Source of the DNA: Branchiostoma belcheri | Taxonomy: Eukaryota > Chordata > Leptocardii > Amphioxiformes > Branchiostomatidae | Reading direction: 5' to 3' | DNA: 64,000 nt | NCBI RefSeq assembly: GCF_001625305.1 | Contig: NW_017804054.1 | Coordinates: 1,279,338-1,343,337 of the forward strand | Shown here: positions 13,701 to 28,411 of the stretch, in pieces | How the letters are laid out: each line of letters begins with the position of its first letter | Numbering within the stretch: the stretch's first letter is position 1 | The notes under the pieces: model-generated | The model's database searches: none | What the model saw: only the letters and a program-made list of their open reading frames with translations | Told to the model about the DNA's origin: nothing | Program-made: the position numbers and the translations under genes

Positions 13701-16700
13701 CGGCTGTCTGAGCGTTATCAGTCTTTTCTAGAATGACGGCGTGACTCAGGGCTTGATACAACTTCTATGGCGGATCCTAAGTTCTCCGGAACGTTGGTCA
13801 ATTTTTCACCTTTGCAGAGATTTCGTTAGAAAATATTTCAAGTTAAGCCTTGCGGTTGTGTTACATGGTACGGACGGCTTCGCATTGTGTGTTTTGTGAC
13901 ATAAAATGTATCCGGATGTTTCACAGAACAGAGCTAGATACATCTTTATGAGTCTTGAGCTTAAGAAACGGTTGTAAACTTAAAGTAAGGTTTGTTGAAA
14001 ACCAGATGTCTTGGACATAAAAGACTTTGGAGACATTCTTGTAGAAAACACGAACAGGGCTCTTGCAAAATCTCTGAGGCAGCAAATACAGCTTGCCACG
14101 TCAATACCACATGTATTTACTATGATCCCACACAAGCCAGTGTATCAGTCATATAGATTCCAAACTTTCCTTTTCCCAAGGAATAGTTTTTGTTGCTAAT
14201 TTCTCGATGTAGTTCTGATACGGCGTTTTACCGTGCATGTGGCTTGTGAGGTTTCATGTAAACGTAAGTGCACATTACGGCCATCATTCACCCTGTCCAG
14301 ATCACGACTTTCAGCTCATTTGTCATGCCCGGACTCTCTCACGATCCTCCGCTATCTGGGTCACGGAAGACCCACTGACATTTGTGTCCGCCCACTGGGC
14401 TTTTCCCGCTGATCTCTCCTACCGTACCTTCCGTAAAACTCGGGCGGGCTAAAGCCCCGGCTAAAGCCGCCGCCACACCACTTGTTGCTTCCCTCTCCTT
14501 TTATCGTACTAGTAAACGACATCGTAATCACAGGCTCATTCAAATGAAGTTTAGAGGATTTATTTCAACAGATAAATGTTGACCACAGTTTTTGACAAAC
14601 GTGGAAGTCGATTCTAGAAGCAAGGTATCTAAAAATACAACTTGCGGCGTGTTGAAAAAAGGCTAGTGGGCATGCCGTAGGTACAGAAATTTTACAGATC
14701 TACCACATAAAAGAAATAGTTCATCAAAATCAACGGTTACAAATACTAGTCCTAAACAGAAAATAGATCTGTTTTGTAAAACGACCTGAGAGTAGAGCGT
14801 CGCGTGTCCCGATTGAAGGTATAAAACATTTTTATGATGTTGTACTTTTCGCGGCAACTATAACACAATTAAGTTTACAATGTGGACTTACTCGTATAAC
14901 CTTCTGCGTGATCAAGGCGTTTTAACAAGTAGGACGGAGTCAGCCTTTCTGGGATGGCCGCCAAGTAGTAGATTGTTTAGGAACTGGATCTCTGGCCACA
15001 CTTGGCAAGTAGTCAGCGCCGAGGCAGATCCTAACATCTTTATTTCCTTATTAGCGTTTTCTTCATTCTGAAAAACACGGAAGAACAAAAAATCCATCAG
15101 ACCATGCTTGAAAACTGCCATAAAACACAATAAAATCCAGCTACACATCGAAATTCAAATGCACGGCTAGTACAAAAAAACTACTAGCGATTCGTACTTA
15201 ATAAACACACTTCTGGTCTCCGTCATTTTTTGGCGTGATTCTTATTTGAAAACCTGCCGAGGTGAAAATAATCAACTGTATATCAGGGTAGATGGGGAAT
15301 GTGGCGTTATTGGAGAATAATCTTCCATCCAGGAAGTTCCCAAGGGGGCAGCGCGTTACTGTGGGGAGATGACGCTTACTTGACAAGAAAAATATGATTC
15401 TTAATCCTGTGTGCTTTTTATCAAATAGAGATACACAATAACGGTGTTAATTCTCTCATAAAACTCTCCAGTTGATGATCTGAATAGGGAAAAAATAGCG
15501 GTAAATAGAGCTCTGTGACGAATCGGATCGACAAGACCCGCTTGTAAAAAGATCACATACTACAAGTTAACGGGCGCGCGCAACAATGGGGAATCTATTG
15601 CAAGGACTTCATTTACTGGAAATAAATCAGTCACGAACAGAGGGTAATTGGTACTGTGTACACACACTCAGGCATCTCTTCTGATATTGATAATACCAAT
15701 TATACTGTTGTGCTGTGTGCTTCGCACCACTGGATTTGTTCGTGGAGAGTTTGCCTGCCAACTGTAGAATTTTATCATAACATGACTGCGACAAGTGGCA
15801 ACCGACACGGGACCAACGCCGCGAGGTTCGCGGGTCGGTAGTGAACTCTGCCCCGCCTGTGGTCTACAGATCGTTCTTTTCTTCCCACATTTCAGACGAG
15901 GGTTAAGTTTCTCGGGACTTTAACCTGTTGTGTGTGGCGGCGTGTGCCCGTGTATCCGTGTTGTGTCGGGGCTGACCGGGCAGCCAGGGTCGGAAGTCTG
16001 ACACCCGTCCATCCATCAAACCGGGAACGTGTAGCGCCGTGACAGCGGATAGCTCCGTTGTCCTCCCAACCCCGCACAACGGCTCCCTATCTGGCTATGC
16101 GGATTTGTAATCAGTGTCGTCCGACGCAGAACAAACGCAAGGTACATAACAGCACGGCTATGTCACAAAGCGAGAGCTAAGCCAATGGCCCTCAACATAC
16201 ACCTATTGCTTCTTGTTGTCGCATCTTTCCCCTCACGAGGGTCATTTGAGAAAACACCGGGCGAGAACAGAGATAAGGTCCAAATCGAAATGCCCGGCAG
16301 AGGTATTTGCCTCCTTGGTAATCTAAACTGTAGTCGTAAAGTCCTGGTGTGCTAAAGGCAAATTTGGAGAGCTAAACACGTAGCAGTTTCGGCTAGAGAC
16401 GCACGTTACTTGAGGGCGAACAACGCCTCCGGACTGTCTCAACTTTCAGAAACAATTTCCAACCGAATCGATCAAAGAAATGGAGGGGAGTCCGAACTCT
16501 CCCGGAAGTAATCGCATCAAACCCCGCACCTTGGAGAATTCCCACACAGAAGCGTTGGCACTAGATTTACACCAATTATGATCCAATAATCAACTTAGAA
16601 CTGACAGCAGTGCTGGGCGAGAAGTTTCGTCTCCTCCTCGTTACGTATGACGGAAGACTGTCTCACGGATGGCGGGGCTCTGTTGTCGGGCTCCGGCCTT

Positions 16701-19700
16701 TTACAGGCACTAGAAGTCTCACCGGGGGTCACCCGTAATAAGACAAGAACGCTACATTTCTCAGTGGGGACGAAATCCCCATAAGAAATCAGCTAACCAG
16801 CCGTTTTGGTACGGTACAAGAAAATGTGCGACCCTGGACAACGGTGTGCCGTGTACATTTCAGAGGGAAATAGGCATGAAATAAACATCCAACTTGCCTT
16901 AAAAAATCCATTCTTTCTATGTACATTTCAGGTATAGCGCAATGCGTTATAAAAATTGAACAACTTAGTTCCCAAAGCGATTTTTTCGTTGTAAAATGTA
17001 CGTAACCGTTATGCAATAACATATCTATCTATCAGTTTGTTTATGTAACGGCTTGGTTATTTACCTTTTCTTGTTGCATGAAAATAAGCGGAAATAGGGT
17101 TTAACTATTTCTCACCTAGCTAGAAGCTCTAACGTGTTTTCAATGACTGGTAGGTAGGTGTTAGTTGTGCGTGTGTGGCTGAGGCCCGGTGACTGTTGTG
17201 TGTAGAGAAGGTTATCGCTCAGTGGCAGGGATGGTTACCGTCGTTTACAAGTCACAAGGTGAACACTGACACATTGGCTCGATTTGTGAGACTCGGAGAA
17301 CAGACAATTTTCTTAGAAAACTAGCAAACATTGCTGTATTTTGTTCAGCAACAAAGTGCGCTGAAGTGATGTACCTGTACTGTAAATTATTGTAAGTGTC
17401 AAAATATATTTACATTTTGAAAAATCAAAAAGGAAGAACAAAACATCTAACAAAAGCCGAAGAAACATATTTTAAGAAATGTTCAATGATATACATATTA
17501 TTCGTTTGTTAAAATAAGTCTAAATTGTAGAAAGTTAAAAACGTAACTTATTGCGTAAAATTATGCAAATCCGTAAACATGCATGCCATGGTAACCATTT
17601 GTACTTCCAGCAAAGCTGTGTTTACAATAGCAACAGGACCCAAGGAAAGGAAGAATTGAAATTTTTCTCAACCCATTGTTTCACGATATCTCGGTCCAAC
17701 ATTTCAGTCTCCAAGCTTTTGGTACCCCGTGCGTGTAGTTTGACCCGGCAAAATGTGTGAAAAGTAAATATATTCTTCTAATCTATTAACTGTTGGAATA
17801 ATCTATTAAGACATTTGTCTACAGAAACTGCCGAAACAGGCATGTCACAATCACTCAAACATGGATAGATGAGTTTGTTTCCCAAACAGAAGGGATATAG
17901 TACAGTACAGCACGGTGCGTCCGTCTGTGTGCGCCGCGCCCGTACGGTTTCATTTTCCCGCCAAGCTGCCCCGTAAACTTGGGGATTGTTGTATCGATCA
18001 ACTTTTAATGTACGATGTGAGGGGATAAACTCAACACACGGGTGACTTAATTCCCCGCTCTATGGACGGGATAACTTGTGTGGCGATTACGCTGAAAGCT
18101 TTACACTAGAGAGTACAAAAATGAACAGCATAAAAAGAATTGTACGGTAAATAACGTACTGGACGTAGTGTTAGAGTTTTACTTGAGTCTCACAGCTTTA
18201 CCGTATCATCCGCACACTTTCAACAATAATCTTGTTATCCCGCCGGAGTAGAACTAGCCGACAGTGATACTCGGACTCATGATAACCTCATTATACATGC
18301 AGGTCACGTAGCCACACTAACTACCCACTGTGCCTCATCAAGGTTCAAAACCCCCGCTCCATATCACAACGGTCAAGGTTAGATCAAGAAAACTTCCTTA
18401 AACGACATTAACGGAACAAAAGATAAACTAATAGCTGCCAATAATAGGTATTGCGAAATGGATTCAATAAATCTATTTTCTATAGCTTATACCTGTTGAA
18501 GGCTATAAGTTTCCATCAAATATGTATATATTGTTTTTGAAAAGTTATCGGTAACTTTCGTTGCTTTTAAAGATATACTGTTAGCCAATTTAAACGGCAA
18601 AGTCGGCACGCATCAAAGAAACAGTATATAGTGAGCCCTCCTTTTAGCGCCAACACTCGTGATGCGAATCTGCGGCTCCAAATTAGGAGCTACTGCCAAG
18701 AGTCTTCTCAGGTCAACTCAGCGTGAAGTAGAAATATTTTTTTCTATCCACGATCAAAAAAATAAACAGACGGCAAAAAGACATCGTAACGTCTTGATAT
18801 CTTCTAAATCTCTTTTTCTGTTTTAAACTGTTGAATACATGCACTGATTCTTTTTCTCTTGGTGACATAGACAACCAAAAAAAAAAAGATTAAGACCTAG
18901 GCTACCTTACCTTCTGTTTTGAAGAGACAGATTCTTAAAATGATCACTACCTACATCTACACACAATCTATTATGTTTTGATTGACACCGGTAATACGTT
19001 TTTTTTCATATTGCAACATTCGTGTAGACTTCATTAGTAGCTGAGGGACACACGTACAATAATAGAAAGTCATGCCTTCCTATCCAATTTTCCTAGCACA
19101 AAGCTAGTCCCGGCTCTATCTGGGACTTGATATTAAGATCGATATGATATTTTGAATGTCCAGTGTCGGTATCGTGTAGTGGGAGGGTCAGCGGCCTTGT
19201 CGGCATTTTGATGAGGAAAAGTCACGACCGTTTACGGCTTAGCTAGGTCAGCTGCTGGCAGACGCCCTTCTGTCCCATACCCCTTCATTCAGAGAAATCG
19301 AAAAATCGTTTAAATCAATTCAGATGTGGGTCCGCCTCAGATACAAATAGAGTTAGGTGAGTGCGGCATACGTTCTGATACTAAATCCTACTTTCAAGTG
19401 TTGAGAAAAATCATAATCAAAACGTTTATAACAAGTAAACACTGTTGTACGAATGGGCGAGATGGATGTGTGATAGAATTAACCTTAACGGGTACAGAGG
19501 AACACTTATGTGTTTGTGATCTAAACACGACGAACAAAACGCCTGGAAACCTAAGCTAGGCTACCCTGGGCGGCACACAATTGTCGGTGACAAGGCTAGA
19601 AGAGGATATGCTCTCAATACGTGCGAAGAGACTCTTTGCTACACAAAACACTCCTACTCTAAAAGCGTGCACTCACAAAGCGCCCGGGTAAATGATGTAT

Positions 19701-22137
19701 TGTCTTATACCATGGTCTCTTATCGTCCAGATTTCGTCTGCTTACATTTCGGAACCAGAACCGAAAAGATCGGAGGTAAAAAAAGCCATTTAGTCGTTCC
19801 AAACGTCAACAGAACGCTTGCCATCTCTCCTCGCGTTAGCACATGTAAACAACGTTTCGCACATTTTCCGAGCAACGAAATTGCCTTTCTGCGAACGGAT
19901 AAATGAATTATTACACAGAGCTGTATCGTGTGTTTGCCCGTTCTTGACTGTGTGATGCTCGGATATCGCTGTGTACTGTAGGTAAATTGTTAATGGTACA
20001 ATTAAGTCCTTGTAGGGTTAGTGTGAGCCAACAGCAGGGTCATGTCAAGGGGAGGCCGCACACATTACACACATGTGCTCGAGAGGGGACGGTTGATGTA
20101 CATTAGCTCGGCTATGACATGCAGGGCATGCTACAAACGCCACATCTAATTTGTAAGGTCGACATTCTGCTAACACCAGTGGGTTTCAGAGGAGGGAGAG
20201 AGAAAAAGGGAGGGCTGTTTTTGTACTAGAACGAATCAGAGTTGAAACGGACTATCGGAGGGTAGGTAGAACTATCCACTGGTGCACTCAACGGTAAAAA
20301 TTGCCATTGTCCCTCAAGAGCCCGCCTAATGTGGTCAAGAGGTTCTAGTAACGACAAATGTTTGACTTCCTGAATGACAGAAGAAGGGACCTTCGCGGTA
20401 CAAAAGGTTTTAGTGGTGTCAGTGGGGACAAAGGGACGGTGGAGAAGTGAACAAACGTTGACAATCTGCCTGCACAGGGAACACGCATGTCCATTACACT
20501 AATACACTCCCCTACTTACCGGCCGTGTGTGGGGTTCCACGGGGGCAAAAATCGCACCACTTAACTCCACACAGGTTTGTAGGTCAAGAGTCTTCCTAAG
20601 TGTCTGCAAACTTAAGACAAAAAAAGATCAATTCGAACCCAGAAGTTTTCCAACAGCTGTTCAGTGGCAGGAGAAAAACAGTGGCGCAAAAACGACACCT
20701 ACATGCACAGCCGTACTCTCCAGAACACACACAGCCTGCCCGCTCAACTCAGATTTGCAACAAACAAATTAAGCGTTATACGGTAAATAATCAAGATCTT
20801 TAACGTGTGATAATTATGCTTAGATTCTTGGGTCTACTGTAGCAGAAAAATAATTTAGAGCGCATAATTGTACGACCGTAAACAAAGGTTAAACCTAGAG
20901 GTGGCTGTGGCGAGTAAACACGCTAAACCAGGGGGAAAATAGTCAACATTTCATGCTAGTTTTCAGAACAGTACAACAGGTATTCGATCGTGAACATAGA
21001 CTCTATGCCTTCTAAGATACACGTTCTTTGACCCTATAAGCTAAAAGCGTGAAAATATTCTCAGCTGAGCTTTAATTTGTTTCAGGCGATTGAGTAAGGT
21101 TTTTTCATGTCGGTTGCGCCCGGCCGCCATTTTTGTTCCGACCCACAGAACGCGTGACATATCGGGAACTGACAGGGCGAAATGGGATGAAACACGCCGA
21201 AATATTACACCGTAAACGTTTCCTTATGACCTTTCCGTCTCCTAGACATCCCCGATTATTAAAATCTAGCCAAAAACATGCCAACAATAGCTAGTATGTG
21301 TACCTCTCTCGGCCTTATCGCGCCAGAAATGCCTGCTTCACACGAACGTAAACAAATACTGTAGGTTTAGCGTCACCTTGTTCAAAATCACTGTATTGGA
21401 ATACGTTCGTGTAAAACACAGCGTCAGGGTCAAACTAGAAGCTTCCTGCGGTGATAATTGTGTCTTACTTGTCATTTGTGCTCGTCTGTTGTCGTTAGAT
21501 ATAGGAATTATTCAACTGGGTGGAAAAAGAGGGTACACATTACAGAGGTATCAAAGTGAACATTCCTACACGCTACATGGAACCAACGAAATCAGAGTCA
21601 TTAGTTCGTTGGTGTGGAAAGACTGATATGAGAAAATTGAGGTACCCCTAGTATCATGGTATGATAGGCCGTTTATGATGTGTAAGCCATAATTTCATTG
21701 ACATTTTAAGGACGAAAAAATGCAGGCTAAAATGCACCATAACAAATGTGTGTAGGATCTGTATCTGAGTAATGAGAACACATGCATACCCAAAACTACC
21801 GCCACCAACCACAAGAAACTTAGCGAATAAAACACAACAAGGTCTCAAACGAAATACAAGTTCACTTCACTTGATACTTTCTGTCTTTCGGCTGAAAATA
21901 TTCCCCCTAAATGCTACAGAACTTGTCTGAAATACAAGATAGTTCGGAGGTCAGAGTGGCGAAAAACTAGACTGGTAAACCAAAAAGGGCAGAAACGACG
22001 GCACTTCTAAAGCATTCATTGTGAGGGCATACAGGAAGCTATACTAAACCACATGAGAAGCTGAAGAGAAGTGTATGTATGACTAGTCAGGGGAGACTTC
22101 GGTATCTTATCTCAGACAGGAAAGGGTAAAATGAGGC
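10784..22137. other. long non-coding stretch
   Basis: Eleven kilobases with only short, mutually overlapping open frames and no recognisable domain. GC content rises modestly at about 15.8 to 16.1 kb and 16.4 to 16.7 kb, with no supportable exon. No octamer of the AATACACA type occurs here, in contrast to the next 5 kb. I see no tRNA, rRNA or full transposon. Confidence 0.45.
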
Positions 22138-22422
22138 AATACACATCTGGTCGTACCGCCGTCCACGCCAATACACACCCAATACACATGCGGGTTTTGA
22201 ATAACAATCCACTCAAATCAGCCAAATGAACTACCCCGCTTCTTTGTAAAACCCGCGCTAAAATCAACCTTATTTTACAAAAAAACGTGTCGTCTGAAAA
22301 ACAGCCAGTACAAAGAGTTAGATTTGTTGTGAAAACTGTACAAGGAAAGGGCACAAAGTTAGGCAAATAGAAGCGGCCACGGCACTGGCGGGGTTTGCGC
22401 GGTATTCGCCGGCCAATACACA
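22138..22422 (+). promoter_or_regulatory. FoxH1-type site cluster, four octamers
   Basis: Exact AATACACA occurs at 22138..22145, 22170..22177, 22181..22188 and 22415..22422, all in the same orientation and mostly preceded by C or CC, as in the extended FoxH1 consensus (C)CAAT(A/C)CACA. The flanks differ between copies, so they are not one duplicated repeat. FoxH1 (FAST) is the DNA-binding partner of Smad2/3 downstream of Nodal. The cluster lies about 7 kb 3' of the Pitx stop codon. Enhancer activity is inferred. Confidence 0.55.
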
Positions 22423-23824
22423 CCGACATACGGCATGGTCTGGCCGCTAATTTTCACAATAATCAGATAAAAATTCCCCACATCCTACAGCTACTTTGTC
22501 AACAAACTTATAAATAACGGGGTTAGGTCTTGGGTCGGTTTTTGTGCGTTCTGATTCAGGAGAAGTGGAGTTACTTTTAGTGAAATGCGAATATTCGAGT
22601 ACAGGTTTTAGTTCGTCCTATTTCTATGACTGCGGCTGAAAATAGGGATACGCGATATTTAGTCAACATTTCCTGACAATGGAGGAGTTTTTCACACCCA
22701 AACGTCACAGCACGGTCGTGATAATAGATTCACAGGGTTCTGAAAGTCAAAACGTGGGTCAAGCGGTCAGGGATGTTTGGAATTCGTGTCATTTCAGCGC
22801 CAGCTGACCTCGACTTTCGCAACAGCCGTATTGTGTTCGACTAGTTCTAGTGGACTAAAAAACTGCAATTTGTGCTTAAAATTGCGAACAAAACTTTACA
22901 AAATCTTACTCAAAATTAAGTTCACAATACCCTGAATATATATATTGATGATAAGTCAAGTTGGTAGTTTGTTAGAAGAAGAGTTTTAGGATTTTGAGTG
23001 ATTTTTGAAAATTTTAAAATCTGTTCACGGAGGAAACCTCATATTTGCACACGATCAAAACTACAAAAGTCTCTAGTACTATTTTTACTCATATAGGCTA
23101 TCTAAAGGGCTAATTTCTGTAAATATGGGTTAAGTGGAATATAGACAATGTAAAATGCTCGCATTGGGGAAGAAATAGGTAGGGAATATTTCAATAAATG
23201 TTGATTTGACACCTACTAACCTTATTTCTTGATTTCCAAAATGGCGGCCGTTGTTTTCTCCTACAAACGGTATATCCTCACATATTCCCCAAACCCTCTC
23301 CTACAAAAATTGACGGTTATTCTACGGTTTCTGTCCCGTCTTTCCCACCACTGGACACACGGAACGGCCGAAAAGTGGTCAGGAAGACACAGGACATGTT
23401 CCCAGAATGGCCAGGCTTTGACTGGATTAACAGAAATGAATTCAACAACTCGATGTCGAACCCTATAAATCTTACTTACTTTTGTATACAGGTAGACTGG
23501 CTGCCGACCGACATATCCACACGCCACGGGGTCTGGGACATCTCGGCACTCAGAACAACATCCACACAAACACAGAAGTCATATCAAGAGGATTCGTGCG
23601 AAAACAATAAGAAGTTTTCACACTCAAAACTGTACTAGTCACAACAAGTCGGTACGGTGCCGCACAACTGTATGGCGGCGGCTGTTATAGTAAAACCCGT
23701 GTTTACTCAGCCCCGGTCTCTGCCGTAATAAAGCGAATTCAACGGTCGACGAATAATCATGATAATCGTTTGTCTACCATTCTGGGGGACATTATAACAT
23801 GAATGGGGGGTAGACGGTACGGGA

Positions 23825-23962
23825 TGTGTATTACGTTTTGCGGGCCGGCTGTCTGTGTTTGGACACCCGTCGCACACCCGTGGAAACGAGCCGGTTTTAG
23901 TCAGAACCCCGCCAGACGCATAAATACATATGATCAAGCGGCCTTACCTGTGGATGTGTATT
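23825..23962 (-). promoter_or_regulatory. pair of FoxH1-type sites
   Basis: TGTGTATT occurs at 23825..23832 and 23955..23962, each inside GGATGTGTATT. Between them are GTCTG and CCAGAC elements (about 23851 and 23913) of the kind bound by Smad proteins. Function is inferred from motif identity and proximity to Pitx. Confidence 0.45.
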
Positions 23963-25156
23963 CCCCCTGCTAGGAAAATTAGCTGGCTAACTGGTGCTGG
24001 AAACTGGGTGCAAATTGAGAGACAAAAACGGAAGAACAACAGGCGAACTGGGGGCCTCTCGCCGGATGAGTACCAAACTGGAGACAACCTTATCTACCAG
24101 ACTCGCCATGGTGCGGGCACTTCACTTCAAAATCAAACACTTCAAACCAACAAACCTAGAAAAACTTTTTCTCATCTTTCGTCTCTCGTTTCAAGAAATA
24201 GAATAGTCTTACGTTTTCCCATGACCAATTGGTGGGCATCTGGTGTAGGATCTACGGTGGAAGTGTGGACAGAAAGGAAGACAGAAGGGTTCTGGTTAGT
24301 GTGTCCAGTCGGGCAGGGGTGTAGATATATAAAAATGGCCGTTATTGGCCGAGAACACCAACCTATTATACGTTCAATTGCTTGTACTTTGTCTGTTACG
24401 TCTCAACAACATTGTAGTGACTTGAAAACCTTCTGTCCTGGCCTAGACATGTTTTCTGTAGGTGCATGACTAATGTAGACTCAGTTTGTGATGGGAAACT
24501 CGATGAGAAAATTGTTTTATGCTCGCCCGTTGAAGCCATACAACAAATATAACATGACAACAACATGGTACTAAAGAACATTACCTTTTTCAAATGAACT
24601 GCCGTCCGTGGGCCTGGAAAAAAGTCTGTAAGTCGCAGGCCAGACTAGGGCTTGTCTTAGGATGTACAGCTAAGCCCAATTTACTCCTTAAATCGTTCCC
24701 ACAGAAGAAGTTAAGGACGATAATAAAATGCCGGTCTCTGGAACTATCCCGTGCTGAGCGTTCACAATAAATCACCCTGAGTTCTGTAAGCTCACCAATT
24801 CTCTTCCCTACATCCCCGCTTTAAACCGCCAGTTCCCGGAGAATTTGTGGCAAATCTTCGCCTACAAACTTGTCTTAACTCCTAACCATTTCAATAGGCA
24901 TGGGGATAGAACAGGCCAGGGTGGGGGGCAAACGGACTTACCCACAAAACGGCCCAGACGCAAGTCTTAAATCTACCTATGATCCTGTAAATACTACAAG
25001 CGCCCACTGTAGTTTGTAACCGCCAACCTTCCTGAATTCTGATAAATCCATCTATTTAATTTTCGATTTCTAGAGAGAAAGTGTGTGTGTGTGACCAAAC
25101 CGTCGCATGATTTTGATCACATTTACAGTAACATACATGAACAGTTTGTACCCACC

Positions 25157-25164
25157 AATACACA
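25157..25164 (+). promoter_or_regulatory. FoxH1-type site
   Basis: CCAATACACATC, an exact octamer with the preferred CC upstream. It is one of nine copies between 22.1 and 27.1 kb. Confidence 0.4.
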
Positions 25165-26566
25165 TCTTTACTCCGCACATACATAAACTGCAAAGGGTTT
25201 TAGCCAATCGTTTATTTGTACCAGAAAACTCAGTTATAGACATAGGCTAGCATTAAAAGACTACATGTTTTATTTAACGCTTGTATTAGATAGGGATTGT
25301 TGACTGGAATGGTGGGGTTTAGACCCGGATTTAAACCGTTTTTGAAGGGATTTCGGAACCCATTATCGTGAAAAGTGAACACATGAAATATTGACACCTT
25401 CTTTTTAACACATACAATTATCACCAGAAATAGGGAGGGAAATTCTGTTCTCCTTTCCAAAAAAAATGATAATAATGTGTTTTGGAAACTAAACCGTATT
25501 TCGGACAAAAAAATCTAGATCTTAAAAGATAGAAATAGGAAAATTCGGGACATGATGTTGTGACGTAATAATGATAATCAGCAGTTGTGTATAGGACAAT
25601 AATAATGATCGGGTGAGTCTGAACATACCATCGTGCCCGCTCAAAACATGAAACATTCGGCACAGAAATGGCGGCTACCCTACCCCAGGAATCAGACATT
25701 TGTACCACATAATCAGGAGCAAATCGTGCTTAATGGTCTCCATGATAGTGCGAGACATTTAGAGATGGGAGGGCTAATAGAAACCAATTTGGCGGAATTA
25801 AAGCCGTAAGAATCTGTTCCCCCCTCGCCTCTAGTTCAAAAGGCGGGAAAATCCCGCCGTCTTTGCAGATTTGAGAGAGTTAAAAGGTTTGATTTGTATG
25901 ATGGCGGTGTTGGGTACGTACCTGGTGGTGTAGACGGTTGTTTTGGGCGTTTGTTGGCCTCCCCGGTCCCCTTCTGTTGGCGGCTAGCTCAGGGCTGTGT
26001 ACAAAGCATACGCTCCAGGACGGGTCACGGAAACAAAATGGCGCCGTCCTCAATGATATGCTATCTAATGGTATAATCTTATTGTCGTCTTTAATTAGCC
26101 AGAAAGAATCGAACTTGGCCGACCGGACGACGACACAACTGTGGGCGTTGCCCACCTCGACTAATTTTCTCCGCTACGTAAAATATGATTTTACTTCCGC
26201 TTTTCTGATTTTGGTATTGAATAATTTATCAAAACAATTTACCAACTTGTAAAAAAAATCAGCTTCTGTTGATTCGACATCTGCCAAGGGCTTAGGGAGG
26301 ATGCGATGTTTATTCAGTTTCGTATACAGGGTATTTACGTACCAAAACAATAACTGGGAAGAATTAATCCCCAGAACCCTTGTAATAGTAAACTTATTTT
26401 TTCTCTCCCATTTTTGTGTGTGACGTGATATTTAGCGATTGTTTTGCCCCTCGCTTCTTGATTTGCATATGAGATAAGCTCTGTGTAGACACGAGAGGGG
26501 TACCACACAATATCATTTACCCACGGCCCAACCAATTGTCTGCCTGATAAAGTAGCTGGCTGTGGA

Positions 26567-26574
26567 TGTGTATT
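26567..26574 (-). promoter_or_regulatory. FoxH1-type site with nearby Smad-like element
   Basis: GGATGTGTATTGGGG matches the extended FoxH1 consensus on the minus strand. CCAGACAGG, a Smad-binding-element-like sequence, lies about 25 bases to the right. An overlapping TGTGGATG immediately precedes the octamer. Confidence 0.45.
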
Positions 26575-27071
26575 GGGGGATTTGAGACGGGCTCCCGCCA
26601 GACAGGGGTGGTTCTCAAGGGGTAAACACGGCTCCCTCCCTTTCTAAAGTGGAGAGGTTACCGAGGAAAACAAACTTTCTGACCCCGACAATATGGCGGC
26701 CCTCCGGTCAGAGAAAAAAAAAGTCGTCTGATTTTCCTCAGAAATGTCTGACTTTGTTTACCGAATTGCTAAAACCGTTCAATTTGTACGTAAGGGTAAG
26801 AAATTCAAGAGAACGGCCCCGGATATGAAATTTTCACGCAGACGTGTAACAGGTTACCCTGAAGGTCAAAAGAGGGGTGGTCGGAAACCCAAGTCGACTT
26901 GGTGGGTTGGTACTTAGAGCGGGGGTCACCGACGTTATGCCCTTTCGGAAAAGTTTACAAAATGTCAGGTGGCAGGGAATTTTCTATAAAAAAAGGTGAA
27001 TGACGGCTTCTAGTCCATCTCTCATTTCACTAATTGTTGTGTTATTCTTTCACACGTCCAGTATCTGGATA

Positions 27072-27079
27072 TGTGTATT
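27072..27079 (-). promoter_or_regulatory. FoxH1-type site
   Basis: ATGTGTATTGAGG is an exact octamer on the minus strand, about 1.7 kb beyond the likely Pitx poly(A) site. It is the last member of the downstream block. Confidence 0.4.
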
Positions 27080-28351
27080 GAGGATTAACTGTAAATAGTC
27101 TTCAATAGTCCCCGTGTCGTAAATCATGTTGTTCTGTAGACAGGCCCCACGCGCACGAGTGGGGAAATTGGCGCCCTTCAGACGCAACATTTCCACCTCA
27201 ACGGTACTTCCAAGTGGCGGGGATTGCACGGTGGTGGCGGCAGGCCCGTGTCCTTGCCCATGGCCCCACACGCGCGCTGTTTCTCCAGGCGAGGCGACCC
27301 TTGCCGCCGGTGTTGAATAGAAGAAGGGGGCGATCTTTTCAATCACTGCAGGCCGAGAGGTCAGCCCCCCGACACGACTTGTAAACCTTGTTGCCGATGT
27401 CTGAACACAGAGATAAAAATCCGACGAGGCTCTTTACACAACAATCCGGACGGAATTCGGAGCCACTGCGGCCGCCCTACTATTTAGATAACGTTCGAGT
27501 CGGCAAACAATACCGAGTAATTATTGTAGCGTAGTTTCAGCCACAGAATAGACGAGGCTATCCAATCCGAGTTTGCGGCAAGACGTTCTATGTACGTTTT
27601 TGTTTGCCCTCAAAACCCAAGTATATCCACAAACAGTTGTCGTTTCCGATATTTCTTTCCTCCTCCCGGATCTAACAGGTGCCTAGTCGGCACGACTCGG
27701 GATCAGCACAGGCTTGGTTTTTCGCCACGGATTGTTGAAAATTGGCAAGTCACCCATCCCCAAAGTTACTGTTCCTCGCATGCTTGTGTGTGAGCCTGTG
27801 TTGTTCCGGGCTTAACCCTACGGTCATTTGTCATGATAGTATGACGAGAAAACAACAAGAGATCACTTCGAAACTGGTTGTAAGGATTAGTGTATAATTA
27901 TGGAGGCAGGGGTTCGCCTCTTCTAACGAAACAATCAGTTGGCAGTGAATGGAGTGGCGAACAACGGAGTACAAGTACGGGGCTAGGAGGGGAAGGGTCG
28001 GATAGCAGTACCTGGGGAGGGGAGGGAAATCTTTCGGCCATCTTGACTTGGGGAGAACCGTTCATCTAAACGTCTAAGATTTCTCTAACAAACCTAAACT
28101 TTTCTCACCTAAACTCGGTCCCTGCCTACTTACCCAAACTCATGTGGTGTATGTGTGGGTACAGTCAAAAGTCTGCCTAATCCGTCAAAAAATTAACGAC
28201 TTTTTAAAGACCACTTTAGACATGTACCTACTTCATGCATGCACCGCCCTGTCACTGTAGTATGTGTACTGTAGAGTGTGAGTACTGTCAGTGACTTTGG
28301 CACACTGTTGGGGGCGTCATTTTCAATTCTGATCGCTTCTACTCTTCACAT

Positions 28352-28362
28352 GGGGGGGGGGG
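28352..28362. repeat. poly(G) run, 11 bases
   Basis: An uninterrupted G homopolymer on the plus strand. Its length may be uncertain in sequencing. Confidence 0.9.
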
Positions 28363-28411
28363 TCTGCCAATGTTGTTTGTGACCTGGTTGGCTTGTTACG
28401 GTTGATGCTAT

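Noticed and set aside
23930-24469. 179-codon plus-strand ORF
   Set aside because: Low-information protein, overlapped by another open frame, no domain or splice support. Likely chance.
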